Assembly (NCBI GenBank): GCA_011526095.1
Contig: WYBA01000483.1
Coordinates: 1-46,323, forward strand
Direction: 5' to 3'
Origin: Myxococcales bacterium
GTDB taxonomy: Bacteria; Myxococcota_A; Polyangia; Haliangiales; Haliangiaceae
DNA: 46,323 nt
A program made the position numbers and the translations under genes. A model generated the notes under the pieces. That model worked only from the letters and a program-made list of their open reading frames with translations, did not search any database and was not told the DNA's origin. Position 1 is the first letter of the stretch. Every line of letters begins with the position of its first letter. This document shows positions 16,138 to 25,158 of this stretch, one piece after another.

Positions 16138-17016
16138 ATGAGCGCCAAGCTGCCCAGCTCGCTGCTGCGCCGGCGCGACGGCGTCGTCGCCGAGATCGCG
16201 TTCGTGTGGCTCGCCCGGTTCGCGGTGTTCGCGCCGCTGATCGTCCTGGGGTGGCTGCTCGGCGGCCTGGCGATCGACGGCCTCGGCCGGATCGACTGGG
16301 CGTTCATCACCGAGCTGCCGTCGCGCAAGGCCGAGCGCGCCGGGATCTGGCCGGCGCTGATGGGCAGCCTGTGGCTGATCACGCTGACCGCGGCGATCGC
16401 GCTGCCGGTCGGCGTCGCCGCCGCGATCTACCTCGAGGAGTACGGGCGGCAGAGCAGGATCGCCGGCGTCGTCGAGGTCGCGATCGCCAACCTCGCCGGC
16501 GTGCCGTCGATCATCTACGGCATGCTCGGCCTGGGCCTGTTCGTCCGGTTCGCCGGCCTGGGCAAGAGCGTGATCGCGGGCGCCCTGACCCTGGCGATCC
16601 TGGTCCTGCCGATCATCATCATGTCGACGCGCGAGGCGCTGCGCACGGTGCGCGACTCGCTGCGCGAGGCCGCGCTCGGCCTGGGCGCGACGCGGTGGCA
16701 GATGGTCCGCCAGGTGATCGTGCCGATGGCGCTGCCCGGCATCCTCACCGGCGCGATCCTCGCGGTGTCGCGCGCGATCGGCGAGACCGCGCCGCTGGTG
16801 CTCGCCGGCGCGGTCGCGTACATCAGCTTCGCGCCCGACGGGATCGACGCGCCGTACACCGCGCTGCCGATGCAGATCTACGACTGGACGTCGCGGCCGC
16901 AGAAGGCGTTCCTGGTCAACGCCGCCGCCGCGATCGTCGTGCTGACGGTGGTGCTGTTGCTCCTCAACTCGGTTGCGATCTGGCTGCGGAACCGCTACCA
17001 GAAGCGGGCCTACTGA
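16138..17016 (+). CDS. pstA: Phosphate ABC transporter permease PstA
   Basis: A 292-residue permease, the second membrane subunit of the Pst importer. It has six predicted helices, the EAA loop E-A-A-L-G-L-G-A-T-R-W followed by V-I-V-P-M-A-L-P-G, and S-R-A-I-G-E-T-A-P-L. The N-terminal signature W-P-A-L-M-G-S-L-W-L-I matches the PstA start of the transmembrane domain, and the C terminus has the common L-P-M-Q-I-Y-D-W motif. It is tightly packed between pstC and pstB. Confidence 0.95.
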   Translation: MSAKLPSSLLRRRDGVVAEIAFVWLARFAVFAPLIVLGWLLGGLAIDGLGRIDWAFITELPSRKAERAGIWPALMGSLWLITLTAAIALPVGVAAAIYLEEYGRQSRIAGVVEVAIANLAGVPSIIYGMLGLGLFVRFAGLGKSVIAGALTLAILVLPIIIMSTREALRTVRDSLREAALGLGATRWQMVRQVIVPMALPGILTGAILAVSRAIGETAPLVLAGAVAYISFAPDGIDAPYTALPMQIYDWTSRPQKAFLVNAAAAIVVLTVVLLLLNSVAIWLRNRYQKRAY

Positions 17017-17027
17017 GCCCGACCCCC

Positions 17028-17804
<777 letters not shown>

Positions 17805-17934
17805 GCGGCGCCAGGCCGCGGCGGCCGCGGGTTGTAAGCGCGCCGCGACAGTCACCGCGACGATCTTTTTCAGACCGTCGAGCCATGTCCCTTCGTCGAT
17901 GGGGGTCCAAGAACCGACCACCACGGAGGACTCG

Positions 17935-19731
17935 ATGCTCGGCCGCAAGATCGCCCGCTCGCTCGCCCACTCGCTGTTCGCGCTCGCCGCCGCCCAGGCG
18001 GCGCTCACCGGCTGCAACGCCAAGGACGCGGCCCGGAACGCCGATCGCCAGGCGAGCGCGCCGCCGGCCGAGGAGGCCACCGCGTCCGGTGAGGGCGACC
18101 GCGGCGGCGTCGCGGCCGGCACCGCGGTCGGCGGCTCGACCGCCGGCCCCGCCGCCGGCGACGGCCTCGTCAAGGACGCGGAGAAGGCCGATGGCAAGAA
18201 GGAGGCGGCCGCGCCGGTGGCGCCCAAGACCGCGACCGCGTCCGGTGTCGGCCAGGGCGGCGCGATCGCCGCCAGCCCGGGCGTCCCGCGCGGCCGGATC
18301 CAGGCGGCGGCGCCCGCCGATCCGCAGAGCGGCGAGGCGTACAACGACCACGGCGTCAACGCGTGGACGGACACCGCGAGCGACAAGCTGTCGACGTTCG
18401 CCGCCGACGTCGACACCGCGTCGTTCACGATCGCGCGGCGCAAGCTCAACGACGGCGCGTTGCCCCACCCGCACTCGGTCCGCGTCGAGGAGTTCGTCAA
18501 CTACTTCTCCTACGGCTACGCCCCGCCGGACGCCGCCGCCGCCAAGCACCGCCCGTTCGCCGTCCACATGGACGCCGCGCCGTCGCCGTTCAACAAGGGC
18601 CGCCACCTCGTCCGCGTCGGCGTCACCACCAAGGCCAAGAGCGTCGGCGAGCGCAAGCCCGCCAACCTCGTGTTCCTGGTCGACGTCTCCGGCTCGATGC
18701 AGTCTCCCGACAAGCTCGACCTCGCCCGGCGCTCGCTCCGCGTCCTCGTCGACAACCTCAAGGACGGCGACACCGTCTCCCTCGTCACCTACGCCGGCGC
18801 CACCCGCGTCGTGCTCGAGCCCACCGGCCTCGACGACAAGCACCGCATCCTGGCCGCGATCGAGGACCTCACCGCCGGCGGCTCCACCGCCATGGCCTCC
18901 GGCCTCGAGCTCGCCTACCAGCAGGCGGCCAAGGGCCTCCGCGGCGACGCGATCTCGCGCGTCATCGTCCTGTCCGACGGCGACGCCAACGTCGGCCGCA
19001 CCTCCCACGAGGAGATCCTGAAGACCATCGAGGGCCACGTGAAGGAGGGCGTCACCCTGTCCACCGTCGGCTTCGGCACCGGCAACTACAAGGACGCCCT
19101 GATGGAGCAGCTCGCCGACAAGGGCAACGGCAACGCCTTCTACATCGACGGCATCTCCGCCGCCCACCGCGTGTTCCAGCAGCAGCTCGGCTCCACCCTC
19201 GAGGTCGTCGCCAAGGACGTCAAGCTCCAGGTCGAGTGGAGCGACAAGCTCGTCAAGCGCTACCGCCTCGTCGGCTACGAGAACCGCGACGTCGCCGACA
19301 CCGACTTCCGCAACGACGCCGTCGACGCCGGCGAGATCGGCGCCGGCCACCAGGTCACCGCGATCTACGAGATCGAGCTCGCCTCCGGCGCCCTCACCGC
19401 CGACCTCTCGCCGTCCGACCTCGCCACCGTCCGCGTCCGCCACAAGGCCCCCAAGGGTACCGACGCCGCCGAGGCCGCCTTCGACTTCCCCGCCGACGGC
19501 CTCGCCGCCTCGTTCGCCGCCGCCTCCGCGGATCTCCGCTTCGCGTTCGCCGTCGCCGCGTTCGCCGAGATCCTCCGCGGCTCCGAGGACGCCGAGCACT
19601 GGGACCTCGCCGCGGTCCGCCAGATCGCCAGCGACGCCGCCGTCGCCGACCCCGACCGCGCCGAGCTCGTCGCCATGATCGACCAGGCCATCGCGCTCAA
19701 GGGCGGCCCCAAGACCGCCATGGCCCGGTAG
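17935..19731 (+). CDS. VWA-domain lipoprotein of the YfbK/DUF3520 type
   Basis: A 598-residue lipoprotein; the ATG at 17935 is set by GGAGG 7 bp upstream and the lipobox A-L-T-G-C (Cys27). A low-complexity Ala/Gly/Lys segment (30-120) is followed by the vWF_A N-terminal domain (A-W-T-D-T-A-S-D-K-L-S-T-F-A-A-D-V-D-T-A-S-F), a von Willebrand A domain with intact MIDAS (D-V-S-G-S-M, T-A-M-A-S-G, S-D-G-D-A-N), and a C-terminal DUF3520 region (V-E-W-S-D-K, G-Y-E-N-R). The family is widespread but poorly understood. Lying between pstB and the porin gene, it may belong to phosphate physiology. From about 18480 on, codons are much more C-ending (GCC, CTC, GTC, ACC) than in neighbours. Confidence 0.88.
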   Translation: MLGRKIARSLAHSLFALAAAQAALTGCNAKDAARNADRQASAPPAEEATASGEGDRGGVAAGTAVGGSTAGPAAGDGLVKDAEKADGKKEAAAPVAPKTATASGVGQGGAIAASPGVPRGRIQAAAPADPQSGEAYNDHGVNAWTDTASDKLSTFAADVDTASFTIARRKLNDGALPHPHSVRVEEFVNYFSYGYAPPDAAAAKHRPFAVHMDAAPSPFNKGRHLVRVGVTTKAKSVGERKPANLVFLVDVSGSMQSPDKLDLARRSLRVLVDNLKDGDTVSLVTYAGATRVVLEPTGLDDKHRILAAIEDLTAGGSTAMASGLELAYQQAAKGLRGDAISRVIVLSDGDANVGRTSHEEILKTIEGHVKEGVTLSTVGFGTGNYKDALMEQLADKGNGNAFYIDGISAAHRVFQQQLGSTLEVVAKDVKLQVEWSDKLVKRYRLVGYENRDVADTDFRNDAVDAGEIGAGHQVTAIYEIELASGALTADLSPSDLATVRVRHKAPKGTDAAEAAFDFPADGLAASFAAASADLRFAFAVAAFAEILRGSEDAEHWDLAAVRQIASDAAVADPDRAELVAMIDQAIALKGGPKTAMAR

Positions 19732-19753
19732 CGCGCCGCGCGGCAGCGCGAAC

Positions 19754-19786
19754 GATTCACCCGCGCGTCACGGACGCGTCACACGC
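19754..19786 (+). promoter_or_regulatory. Putative Pho box upstream of the phosphate porin
   Basis: Heptamers GATTCAC (19754), GCGTCAC (19765) and GCGTCAC (19776), exactly 11 bp apart. The last two are identical to the two heptamers upstream of phoB. The box ends about 22 bp before the porin ATG. Confidence 0.6.
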
Positions 19787-19807
19787 GGCGACCATGGTGT
19801 CGCTCAT

Positions 19808-21118
19808 ATGACGCGGAACCGAGATGAACGCGCGACGGGCACGACACACTTCCGCCGGTGGCTCGCCGGCGCCGTGACCGCGGGGCTCGCGGTCGGCGGG
19901 GTCGGCCCCGCGCTGGCCCAGACCCCGGCGCCCGAGCCGGCCCCCGAGGCCGAGCCCGTCGCCGACGAGCTGCGGCTGCCCGACCCGGCGCCCGAGCCCG
20001 AGCCGGCGCCGGCGCCCGAGGCGCCCGCGCCCGAGGCGCCCGCCGGCGCCGAGGTCGGCTACGACAAGGGCTTCTTCATCTCGCAGTCGACCGACAAGGG
20101 CAGCTACGAGCTGAAGATCTCGAGCCGCATCCAGACCTACTGGCAGCTCGACAGCGAGGACGCCGACCCCGACCGCGTCAACAAGAGCGCGTTCGAGGTC
20201 CGGCGCGCGCGCGTGACGCTCGAGGGCCACGCCCACTCCGAGGCGCTCGGCTACAAGCTCCAGCTCGACTTCGGCAAGGGCTTCGTCACGCTCAAGGACT
20301 ACTACGTCGACGTCGAGGTCGCGGACGACGTGTTCGTGCGCGCCGGCCAGTGGAAGCGGCCGTTCTCGCGCCAGCAGATCAACTCCAGCGGCCGGCAGGA
20401 GCTGGTCGATCGCGCGATCACCGACAAGGCGTTCCTCACCGGCCGCGACATCGGCGTCGCGCTCCACAACAACTACGAGAAGTCGCCGGACCTCGAGTGG
20501 GCGATCGGCGTGTTCAACGGCCAGGGCGACGGCTCGAAGTTCGCCGGCGACGCCGATCCGATGACCGGCGAGGTGACGGGCTCGTTCACCAACGTGCCGT
20601 CGAAGCTGCGCCCGGTGATCGTCGGCCGCGTCGGCCTCAACCGCGGCGGGATCAAGGGCTACAGCGAGGCGGACCTCGAGGGCGGCCCGCTGCGCTGGGC
20701 GGCCGCGGCGAGCGTGTGGGCCGAGGGCGACTTCGACGGCGACGACGCGACCCGGCAGCAGGCCGAGGTCGACGGCGTGGTCAAGGTCGAGGGCCTGTCG
20801 GTGTCGGGCGCCGTGTTCTTCGCGCTCGACAGGTCGGTCGACGACACCGGCGCGGACGTCGACGGCCAGGTGCTCGGCGCGCACCTCCAGGCCGGCAAGA
20901 TGTTCGGCCGGCTGCAGCCGGCGGCGCGCTACGCGATCGTGAAGTTCCTGGGTGACCTCGACGGCGAGACCGACCAGCACGAGGTCACGGTCGGCCTGGG
21001 CTGGTACCGCTTCAAGCACGACGGCAAGCTCCAGGTCGACGTCGGGTCGCGGCTCGGCGAGGGCGGCGGCCTCGCCGACCACCTCGTCGGGCGCGTCCAG
21101 ATGTCCGTCGGATTCTGA
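19808..21118 (+). CDS. OprO/OprP-like phosphate-selective porin
   Basis: A 436-residue outer-membrane porin. A long basic N-region and signal peptide (G-P-A-L-A before Gln-Thr-Pro) precede an Ala/Pro/Glu-rich segment of about 45 residues, probably periplasmic, in place of the coiled coil often seen in these porins. From residue 80 the sequence matches the phosphate-selective porin O/P family: I-S-S-R-I-Q-T-Y-W-Q-L, F-E-V-R-R-A-R-V-T-L-E-G, Y-K-L-Q-L-D-F-G-K, L-K-D-Y-Y-V, G-Q-W-K-R-P-F-S-R-Q, and a terminal Phe for barrel assembly. Family assignment and the Pho box upstream both point to phosphate uptake under starvation, though substrate specificity (phosphate or polyphosphate) cannot be read from sequence. 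Confidence 0.87.
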   Translation: MTRNRDERATGTTHFRRWLAGAVTAGLAVGGVGPALAQTPAPEPAPEAEPVADELRLPDPAPEPEPAPAPEAPAPEAPAGAEVGYDKGFFISQSTDKGSYELKISSRIQTYWQLDSEDADPDRVNKSAFEVRRARVTLEGHAHSEALGYKLQLDFGKGFVTLKDYYVDVEVADDVFVRAGQWKRPFSRQQINSSGRQELVDRAITDKAFLTGRDIGVALHNNYEKSPDLEWAIGVFNGQGDGSKFAGDADPMTGEVTGSFTNVPSKLRPVIVGRVGLNRGGIKGYSEADLEGGPLRWAAAASVWAEGDFDGDDATRQQAEVDGVVKVEGLSVSGAVFFALDRSVDDTGADVDGQVLGAHLQAGKMFGRLQPAARYAIVKFLGDLDGETDQHEVTVGLGWYRFKHDGKLQVDVGSRLGEGGGLADHLVGRVQMSVGF

Positions 21119-21202
21119 TCTACCCGTCCAGAATTCATGACGAATCCGCGGTCCGACCTTTTCCCTTGACCCGGGTTCGCCGGTGAGGTTCCGTACCGGC
21201 CC

Positions 21203-22225
21203 ATGCGGGGAACCACCGTTCTGTTCGGGCTCGCGGTCGCGTCCCTGACGTCCACTTTCGGCGGGTGCACCGGCGACATCAGCGCGGGCGCCGGAGATGA
21301 CGACGACGGCGCGGACGCGGGCCCCGCGTCGGTGGCGTTCACCGCGCCGGCGGCGGGCTCCGAGCACCTCCGCGACTACCTCGCCGACGACGGCTGGCTG
21401 GTCGCCGACGTCCCGGTCGAGGTCGACGTCACCGGCGCCGACTCGGTCGAGATCCTCGCCGACGGCGTCTCGCTCGGCGAGGTCGGCGCCGATGGCGCGC
21501 TGCTCGGCCTGGTCCGCCCGCTCGGCGCCGTGACGCTCACCGCGCGGGCGCGGCGAGGCGACGAGGTCGTCGGCGAGGCGACGCTCGCGGTCACCACCGC
21601 GGACCCGGTCGTGAGCGAGTGCCTCGACTGGCTCGACCTCTACCAGCTCGACTACGAGCTCGGCCCCGACAACCAGGGCGTCACCGACCCGGTGACGCTC
21701 ACCACGCCGATCAACGGCATGGTCCACCGCTACTCGGCCAACGACGCCCCGCGGTCGACGTTCTTCATGAGCTGCGAGCTCGCGCGGTCGCTGGCCCGCG
21801 CGGCCCCGATGCTGCGCGCCCGCGGCGTCGTCGAGGTCGTCGACATGGGCGTCTACAACTACCGCTGCATCAACAACAACGGCACGCCGCCGGACTGCCC
21901 CGACGGGATCTCGCAGCACGCCTACGCCAAGGCGTTCGACATCGCCGGGTTCACGGTCGAGGGCGGCGCGTTCTACTCGGTCAACGACGACTGGGTGATG
22001 GACCCCGACGCCGAGGACACGTGCGCCGCGCCGACCGAGCCGGGCGCCGACGCGTTCCTCCACGACGCGATCTGCGAGCTCAAGACGGCGGGCGTGTGGA
22101 ACATCGTGCTCACGCCCAACTACAACAGCGCCCACCGCAACCACTTCCACGTCGACCTGACCCCGGGAGCGGACTTCATCGAGCACGGGCACTCGGGCCT
22201 CGACGTCGGCCCCGACGATCTGTGA
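21203..22225 (+). CDS. Extensin-like lipoprotein (M15/LAS-type fold)
   Basis: A 340-residue lipoprotein (lipobox F-G-G-C, Cys22) with an Asp-rich linker, an Ig-like or beta-sandwich region (about 40-135), and a C-terminal extensin-like domain. That domain shows the LAS metallopeptidase pattern: S-Q-H-A-Y-A-K-A-F-D-I-A-G-F (first His and Asp zinc ligands) and H-R-N-H-F-H-V-D-L (third ligand). Related folds cleave peptidoglycan D,D or L,D bonds, so a role in cell-wall remodelling is likely but untested. A possible -35 (TTGACC, 21166-21171) lies upstream without a clear -10. It is followed 13 bp later by the PhnD-like gene, so the two may be co-transcribed. Confidence 0.8.
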   Translation: MRGTTVLFGLAVASLTSTFGGCTGDISAGAGDDDDGADAGPASVAFTAPAAGSEHLRDYLADDGWLVADVPVEVDVTGADSVEILADGVSLGEVGADGALLGLVRPLGAVTLTARARRGDEVVGEATLAVTTADPVVSECLDWLDLYQLDYELGPDNQGVTDPVTLTTPINGMVHRYSANDAPRSTFFMSCELARSLARAAPMLRARGVVEVVDMGVYNYRCINNNGTPPDCPDGISQHAYAKAFDIAGFTVEGGAFYSVNDDWVMDPDAEDTCAAPTEPGADAFLHDAICELKTAGVWNIVLTPNYNSAHRNHFHVDLTPGADFIEHGHSGLDVGPDDL

Positions 22226-22238
22226 TCCTGGGGTCACG

Positions 22239-23147
22239 ATGCGCCGCCCCGCCCCGCTCGCGCTGCTGCTCGCCGTGGCGCTCCTCGCGCCGCTGACCGG
22301 CTGCCAGCGCGACACCGCGACGATCGGCGAGGCCGGCAACCCGGTGGTGCTCGTGCTGTCGCCGGCGCACGGCACCGCCGACTCGGCGGCGCGGCTCGAG
22401 CGCGAGCTGTCGCGCCGCGCCGGGATCGTCGTCGACATCCGCGTCGCGGCGTCGGCCGAGGACGCGGTCGCGATGGCGGGCACGCCGCACGTCGACGGCG
22501 GCGTGCTGTCCCTGTTCGAGTACCTGCTCGCGCACCAGCGGTTCGGGGTCGAGGCGCGGCTGCAGCTGCTGCGCGGCGACGAGGCGCGCAGCCACCGGGG
22601 CGTGCTGGTGGTGCGCGAGGACGCGCCGGCGCGCACGCTCGCCGACCTGGCCGGCGCGCGCGTCGCCTACGTCGACCGCGCGTCGACCACCGGCTACCTG
22701 CTGCCGGCGCACGCGCTCGCCGACGCGGGCGTGACCGTGAGCCCGACGTTCGCCGGCAGCCACGACGCGGCGCTCGCGGCGGTGCGAGACGGCCGGGTCG
22801 TCGCCGCGGCGACGTACGCGCGCGCGATGCCGCCGCCGGGCACGCGCGTGCTCGCGACCACCGGCGAGCTGCCCAACGAGCCGGTGTTCTTCGCGCCCCA
22901 CCTCGCCGCCGCGACGCGCGAGCGCCTCGTCGCCGCGCTCGTCGAGCTCGCGGGCGAGCCTGACGGCCGCGCGCTGCTCGGCGAGCTCGCGGACGCCACC
23001 GGCGTCATCGCGGTCACCGACGCGCTCTACGCGCCGGTCGACGGCGTGCTCGCCGCGACCGCGCGCGAGCTCGAGGATCTCGTGCCCGGCGCGTGGCGGC
23101 TGACGCACCAGCAGCGCGCCGCGACGTCGGACCTCGGCGCGCTGTAG
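22239..23147 (+). CDS. PhnD-like substrate-binding lipoprotein
   Basis: A 302-residue lipoprotein (lipobox P-L-T-G-C, Cys22). The rest matches the PhnD/phosphite/phosphonate periplasmic binding family: V-V-L-V-L-S-P-A-H-G-T near the start, the hinge segment T-L-A-D-L-A-G-A-R-V-A-Y-V-D-R-A-S-T-T-G-Y-L-style signature in the middle, and D-A-A-L-A-A-V-R-D-G-R-V. No permease or ATPase of a phosphonate transporter follows, so it is an orphan binding protein: it could feed a distant transporter or act as a sensor. Its place within a phosphate locus supports an oxoanion ligand but does not prove it. Confidence 0.78.
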   Translation: MRRPAPLALLLAVALLAPLTGCQRDTATIGEAGNPVVLVLSPAHGTADSAARLERELSRRAGIVVDIRVAASAEDAVAMAGTPHVDGGVLSLFEYLLAHQRFGVEARLQLLRGDEARSHRGVLVVREDAPARTLADLAGARVAYVDRASTTGYLLPAHALADAGVTVSPTFAGSHDAALAAVRDGRVVAAATYARAMPPPGTRVLATTGELPNEPVFFAPHLAAATRERLVAALVELAGEPDGRALLGELADATGVIAVTDALYAPVDGVLAATARELEDLVPGAWRLTHQQRAATSDLGAL

Positions 23148-23186
23148 CGCGCCAACCGACCCGTCGCGATCGTTTGCGGGGTGGGT

Positions 23187-23209
23187 CCCGACGAGCTCTG
23201 CTCGTCGGG
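23187..23209. terminator. Bidirectional terminator-like hairpin
   Basis: A perfect 10-bp inverted repeat (CCCGACGAGC / GCTCGTCGGG) with a TCT loop sits between two convergent genes ending at 23147 and 23238. There is no T tract, so it may act as a two-way barrier or be a REP-like palindrome. Confidence 0.5.
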
Positions 23210-23237
23210 CGGGGCGGTGAGCCCCGTGTGATCGAAG

Positions 23238-24068
23238 CTACGGCGGCCCGTGCCGGGTCAGCTTGCGGTACTCGTTGATGTGCCGGATCGCGAGCTGCGG
23301 GTCGCCGGTCTGGTCGAAGATCGTCGCGAGGTTGTAGTGCGCCTCGGCCAGCTCGGGGTCGAGCTCGAGCGCGCGCGTGTACAGGCGGATCGCGTCCTGC
23401 TCGCGCCCGCCGTCCTGGGCGACGACGCCGAGGTTGTAGAGCGACGTCGCGTCGTTGGGATCGAGCTCGAGCGCCGCGGTGAAGCACTCCGACGCCGCGG
23501 CCGCGTCGCCGCCCTCGGCGTGGAGGCGCCCGAGGTTGATCCACGCCTCGGTCGAGTCCGGGCGCAGCCGCAGGCACCGCCGGTAGGCGTCGATCGCGGC
23601 CTCGACGTCGCCGTCCTCGAGCTCGAGCGCGCGCTCGAACCAGTCGTCCGCGGTCATCGGCGGCACCGGCACCGGCGCAGGCAGCTCGGGACGCACCGGC
23701 AGGGACCGCACCTCGCCGGGTGGCGACGCTGGCGCCGCGGCCAGCCGCAGCTCGAGCTGCGGCGCCGCGGCGGGCGGCGGCGCGCCGCGCACCCGGACGT
23801 GCCCGCCGTGCGCCTCGAGCGCCAGCTCCGCCAGCGCGACGCCGGGCCGCGCCGCGCACAGCGCGATCACCTCGCGCTGCGCGCGCGCCGCGGGGATCCC
23901 GGCCGCGACCAGCGCCGCGACGGCGCGCAGCGCCGCCAGGTCGCGGAACCCCAGGCGCGGCGGCACCGCGCCGTCACCGATCACGCCGGCGCGGGCGAGG
24001 CCGCGGACGACCGACTCGGGCAGGCCGATGAGCTGCGCCGCGTCGCGGGGCGTGTAGCTCGACCACAC
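23238..24068 (-). CDS. MerR-type HTH protein with tetratricopeptide repeats
   Basis: A 276-residue cytosolic protein. Residues 1-70 form a MerR-like winged helix-turn-helix (Y-T-P-R-D-A-A-Q-L-I-G-L-P-E-S-V-V-R-G-L-A-R-A-G, then F-R-D-L-A-A-L-R-A-V-A-A-L). A Pro/Ala linker (about 100-137) leads to four TPR units (139-270) with the W/Y-N-L-G pattern (A-W-I-N-L-G-R-L-H, S-L-Y-N-L-G-V-V, A-H-Y-N-L-A-T-I-F). This fusion is common in myxobacteria and lacks a known ligand. The GTG at 24068 is the likely start. It lies 31 bp downstream of pit on the same strand, so it could be the third gene of the Pho-controlled DUF47-pit operon. Confidence 0.82.
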   Translation of the reverse strand: MWSSYTPRDAAQLIGLPESVVRGLARAGVIGDGAVPPRLGFRDLAALRAVAALVAAGIPAARAQREVIALCAARPGVALAELALEAHGGHVRVRGAPPPAAAPQLELRLAAAPASPPGEVRSLPVRPELPAPVPVPPMTADDWFERALELEDGDVEAAIDAYRRCLRLRPDSTEAWINLGRLHAEGGDAAAASECFTAALELDPNDATSLYNLGVVAQDGGREQDAIRLYTRALELDPELAEAHYNLATIFDQTGDPQLAIRHINEYRKLTRHGPP

Positions 24069-24099
24069 GCCGTCATGATCCAGCGCGGGGTCGGCGCGG

Positions 24100-25143
24100 T
24101 CAAGGAAGCGGTAGGCCCGCGAGCAGGTGCGCCGACGACAGGTGGAGCTTGTAGACGACGCCCATGCACAGCGCGCCGACGCCGGCCGCGGCGGGGATCG
24201 TGAAGATCCACGCCCACACGATCCGCGTCGCCAGGCCCCAGCGGATCCCGCGCGCCTTGGTGCTGCTCCCGACGCCGACGATCGCGCCGGTGATCGTGTG
24301 CGTCGTCGACACCGGGATCTTGAAGTGCGTGGCGAAGAACAGCGTGATCGCGCCGGCGATCTCGGCGCAGAACCCGCCGACCGGCTTGAGGTGGGTCAGC
24401 CCCATGCCCATCGTCTTGACGATCCGCCACCCGCCGATCGCGGTGCCGAACGCCATGCAGCCGTAGCTGGCGAGGATGATCCACAGCGGCGCCTCGCCGA
24501 AGTCCTTCGGCAGGTGCCCGGCGGCGATCAGCACCGCGAGGATCACGCCCATCGTCTTCTGGGCGTCGTTGCCACCGTGGCCGATCGAGTAGGCCGCGGC
24601 GGAGATCAGCTGCCCGACGCGGAACAGCCGGTCGACCTTCTGCGGGCGGAACCCGCGGAAGATCCAGAACACGATCACCATGATCACGTAGCCGAGGACG
24701 AAGCCGATCAGCGGCGCGAACAGGATGAACCACAGCGTCTTGTAGAGCTTCGCCTTCACCAGGACGTCGAAGCCCGCGTACATCACGCCGGCGCCGCCGA
24801 GGCCGCCGATCAGCGCGTGCGACGAGCTCGACGGCAGGCCCCACCACCACGTCAGCAGGTTCCACGTGATCGCGCCGAACAGGCCGCACATCACGACGTA
24901 GACGAACGCCGGATCCGCGCCCTGGATGTCGATGATCCCCGAGATCGTCTTGGCGACGCCCTCGTGGAAGAACAGCAGCGCGACGAAGTTGAAGAACGCC
25001 GCCCACAGCACCGCGACCCGCGGCGACAGCACGCGGGTCGAGACGACCGTCGCGATCGAGTTCGCCGCGTCGTGGAACCCGTTGATGATGTCGAACGCGA
25101 GCGCCGCGACGATCGTGACGACGACGATGGTGGAGGCATCCAT
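24100..25143 (-). CDS. pit: Inorganic phosphate transporter of the Pit family
   Basis: A 347-residue membrane protein with about ten hydrophobic helices in two related halves. Each half carries the PiT signature: F-D-I-I-N-G-F-H-D-A-A-N-S-I-A-T near the N terminus and S-I-G-H-G-G-N-D-A-Q-K-T-M-G-V in the second half. T-W-W-W-G-L-P-S-S-S-S-H-A-L and K-I-P-V-S-T-T-H-T-I-T-G are typical helix elements. Known members import phosphate (often as a metal-phosphate complex) with proton or sodium coupling. The gene follows a DUF47 PhoU-like gene by 15 bp, the common arrangement in which the DUF47 protein regulates Pit. Confidence 0.93.
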   Translation of the reverse strand: MDASTIVVVTIVAALAFDIINGFHDAANSIATVVSTRVLSPRVAVLWAAFFNFVALLFFHEGVAKTISGIIDIQGADPAFVYVVMCGLFGAITWNLLTWWWGLPSSSSHALIGGLGGAGVMYAGFDVLVKAKLYKTLWFILFAPLIGFVLGYVIMVIVFWIFRGFRPQKVDRLFRVGQLISAAAYSIGHGGNDAQKTMGVILAVLIAAGHLPKDFGEAPLWIILASYGCMAFGTAIGGWRIVKTMGMGLTHLKPVGGFCAEIAGAITLFFATHFKIPVSTTHTITGAIVGVGSSTKARGIRWGLATRIVWAWIFTIPAAAGVGALCMGVVYKLHLSSAHLLAGLPLP

Positions 25144-25158
25144 GACGTCCGCCTCCGC

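Noticed and set aside
17805..17934. A fifth Pho box before the VWA gene
   Set aside because: GTCGC appears twice on the minus strand but 12 bp apart, not 11, and no third unit is present.
21166..21194. Sigma-70 promoter before the extensin-like gene
   Set aside because: TTGACC is a fair -35, but the hexamer 17 bp downstream (TTCCGT) is too poor to call.
19757..22636. 959-codon open frame on the minus strand
   Set aside because: Antisense to the phosphate porin, extensin-like and PhnD-like genes; low-complexity translation.
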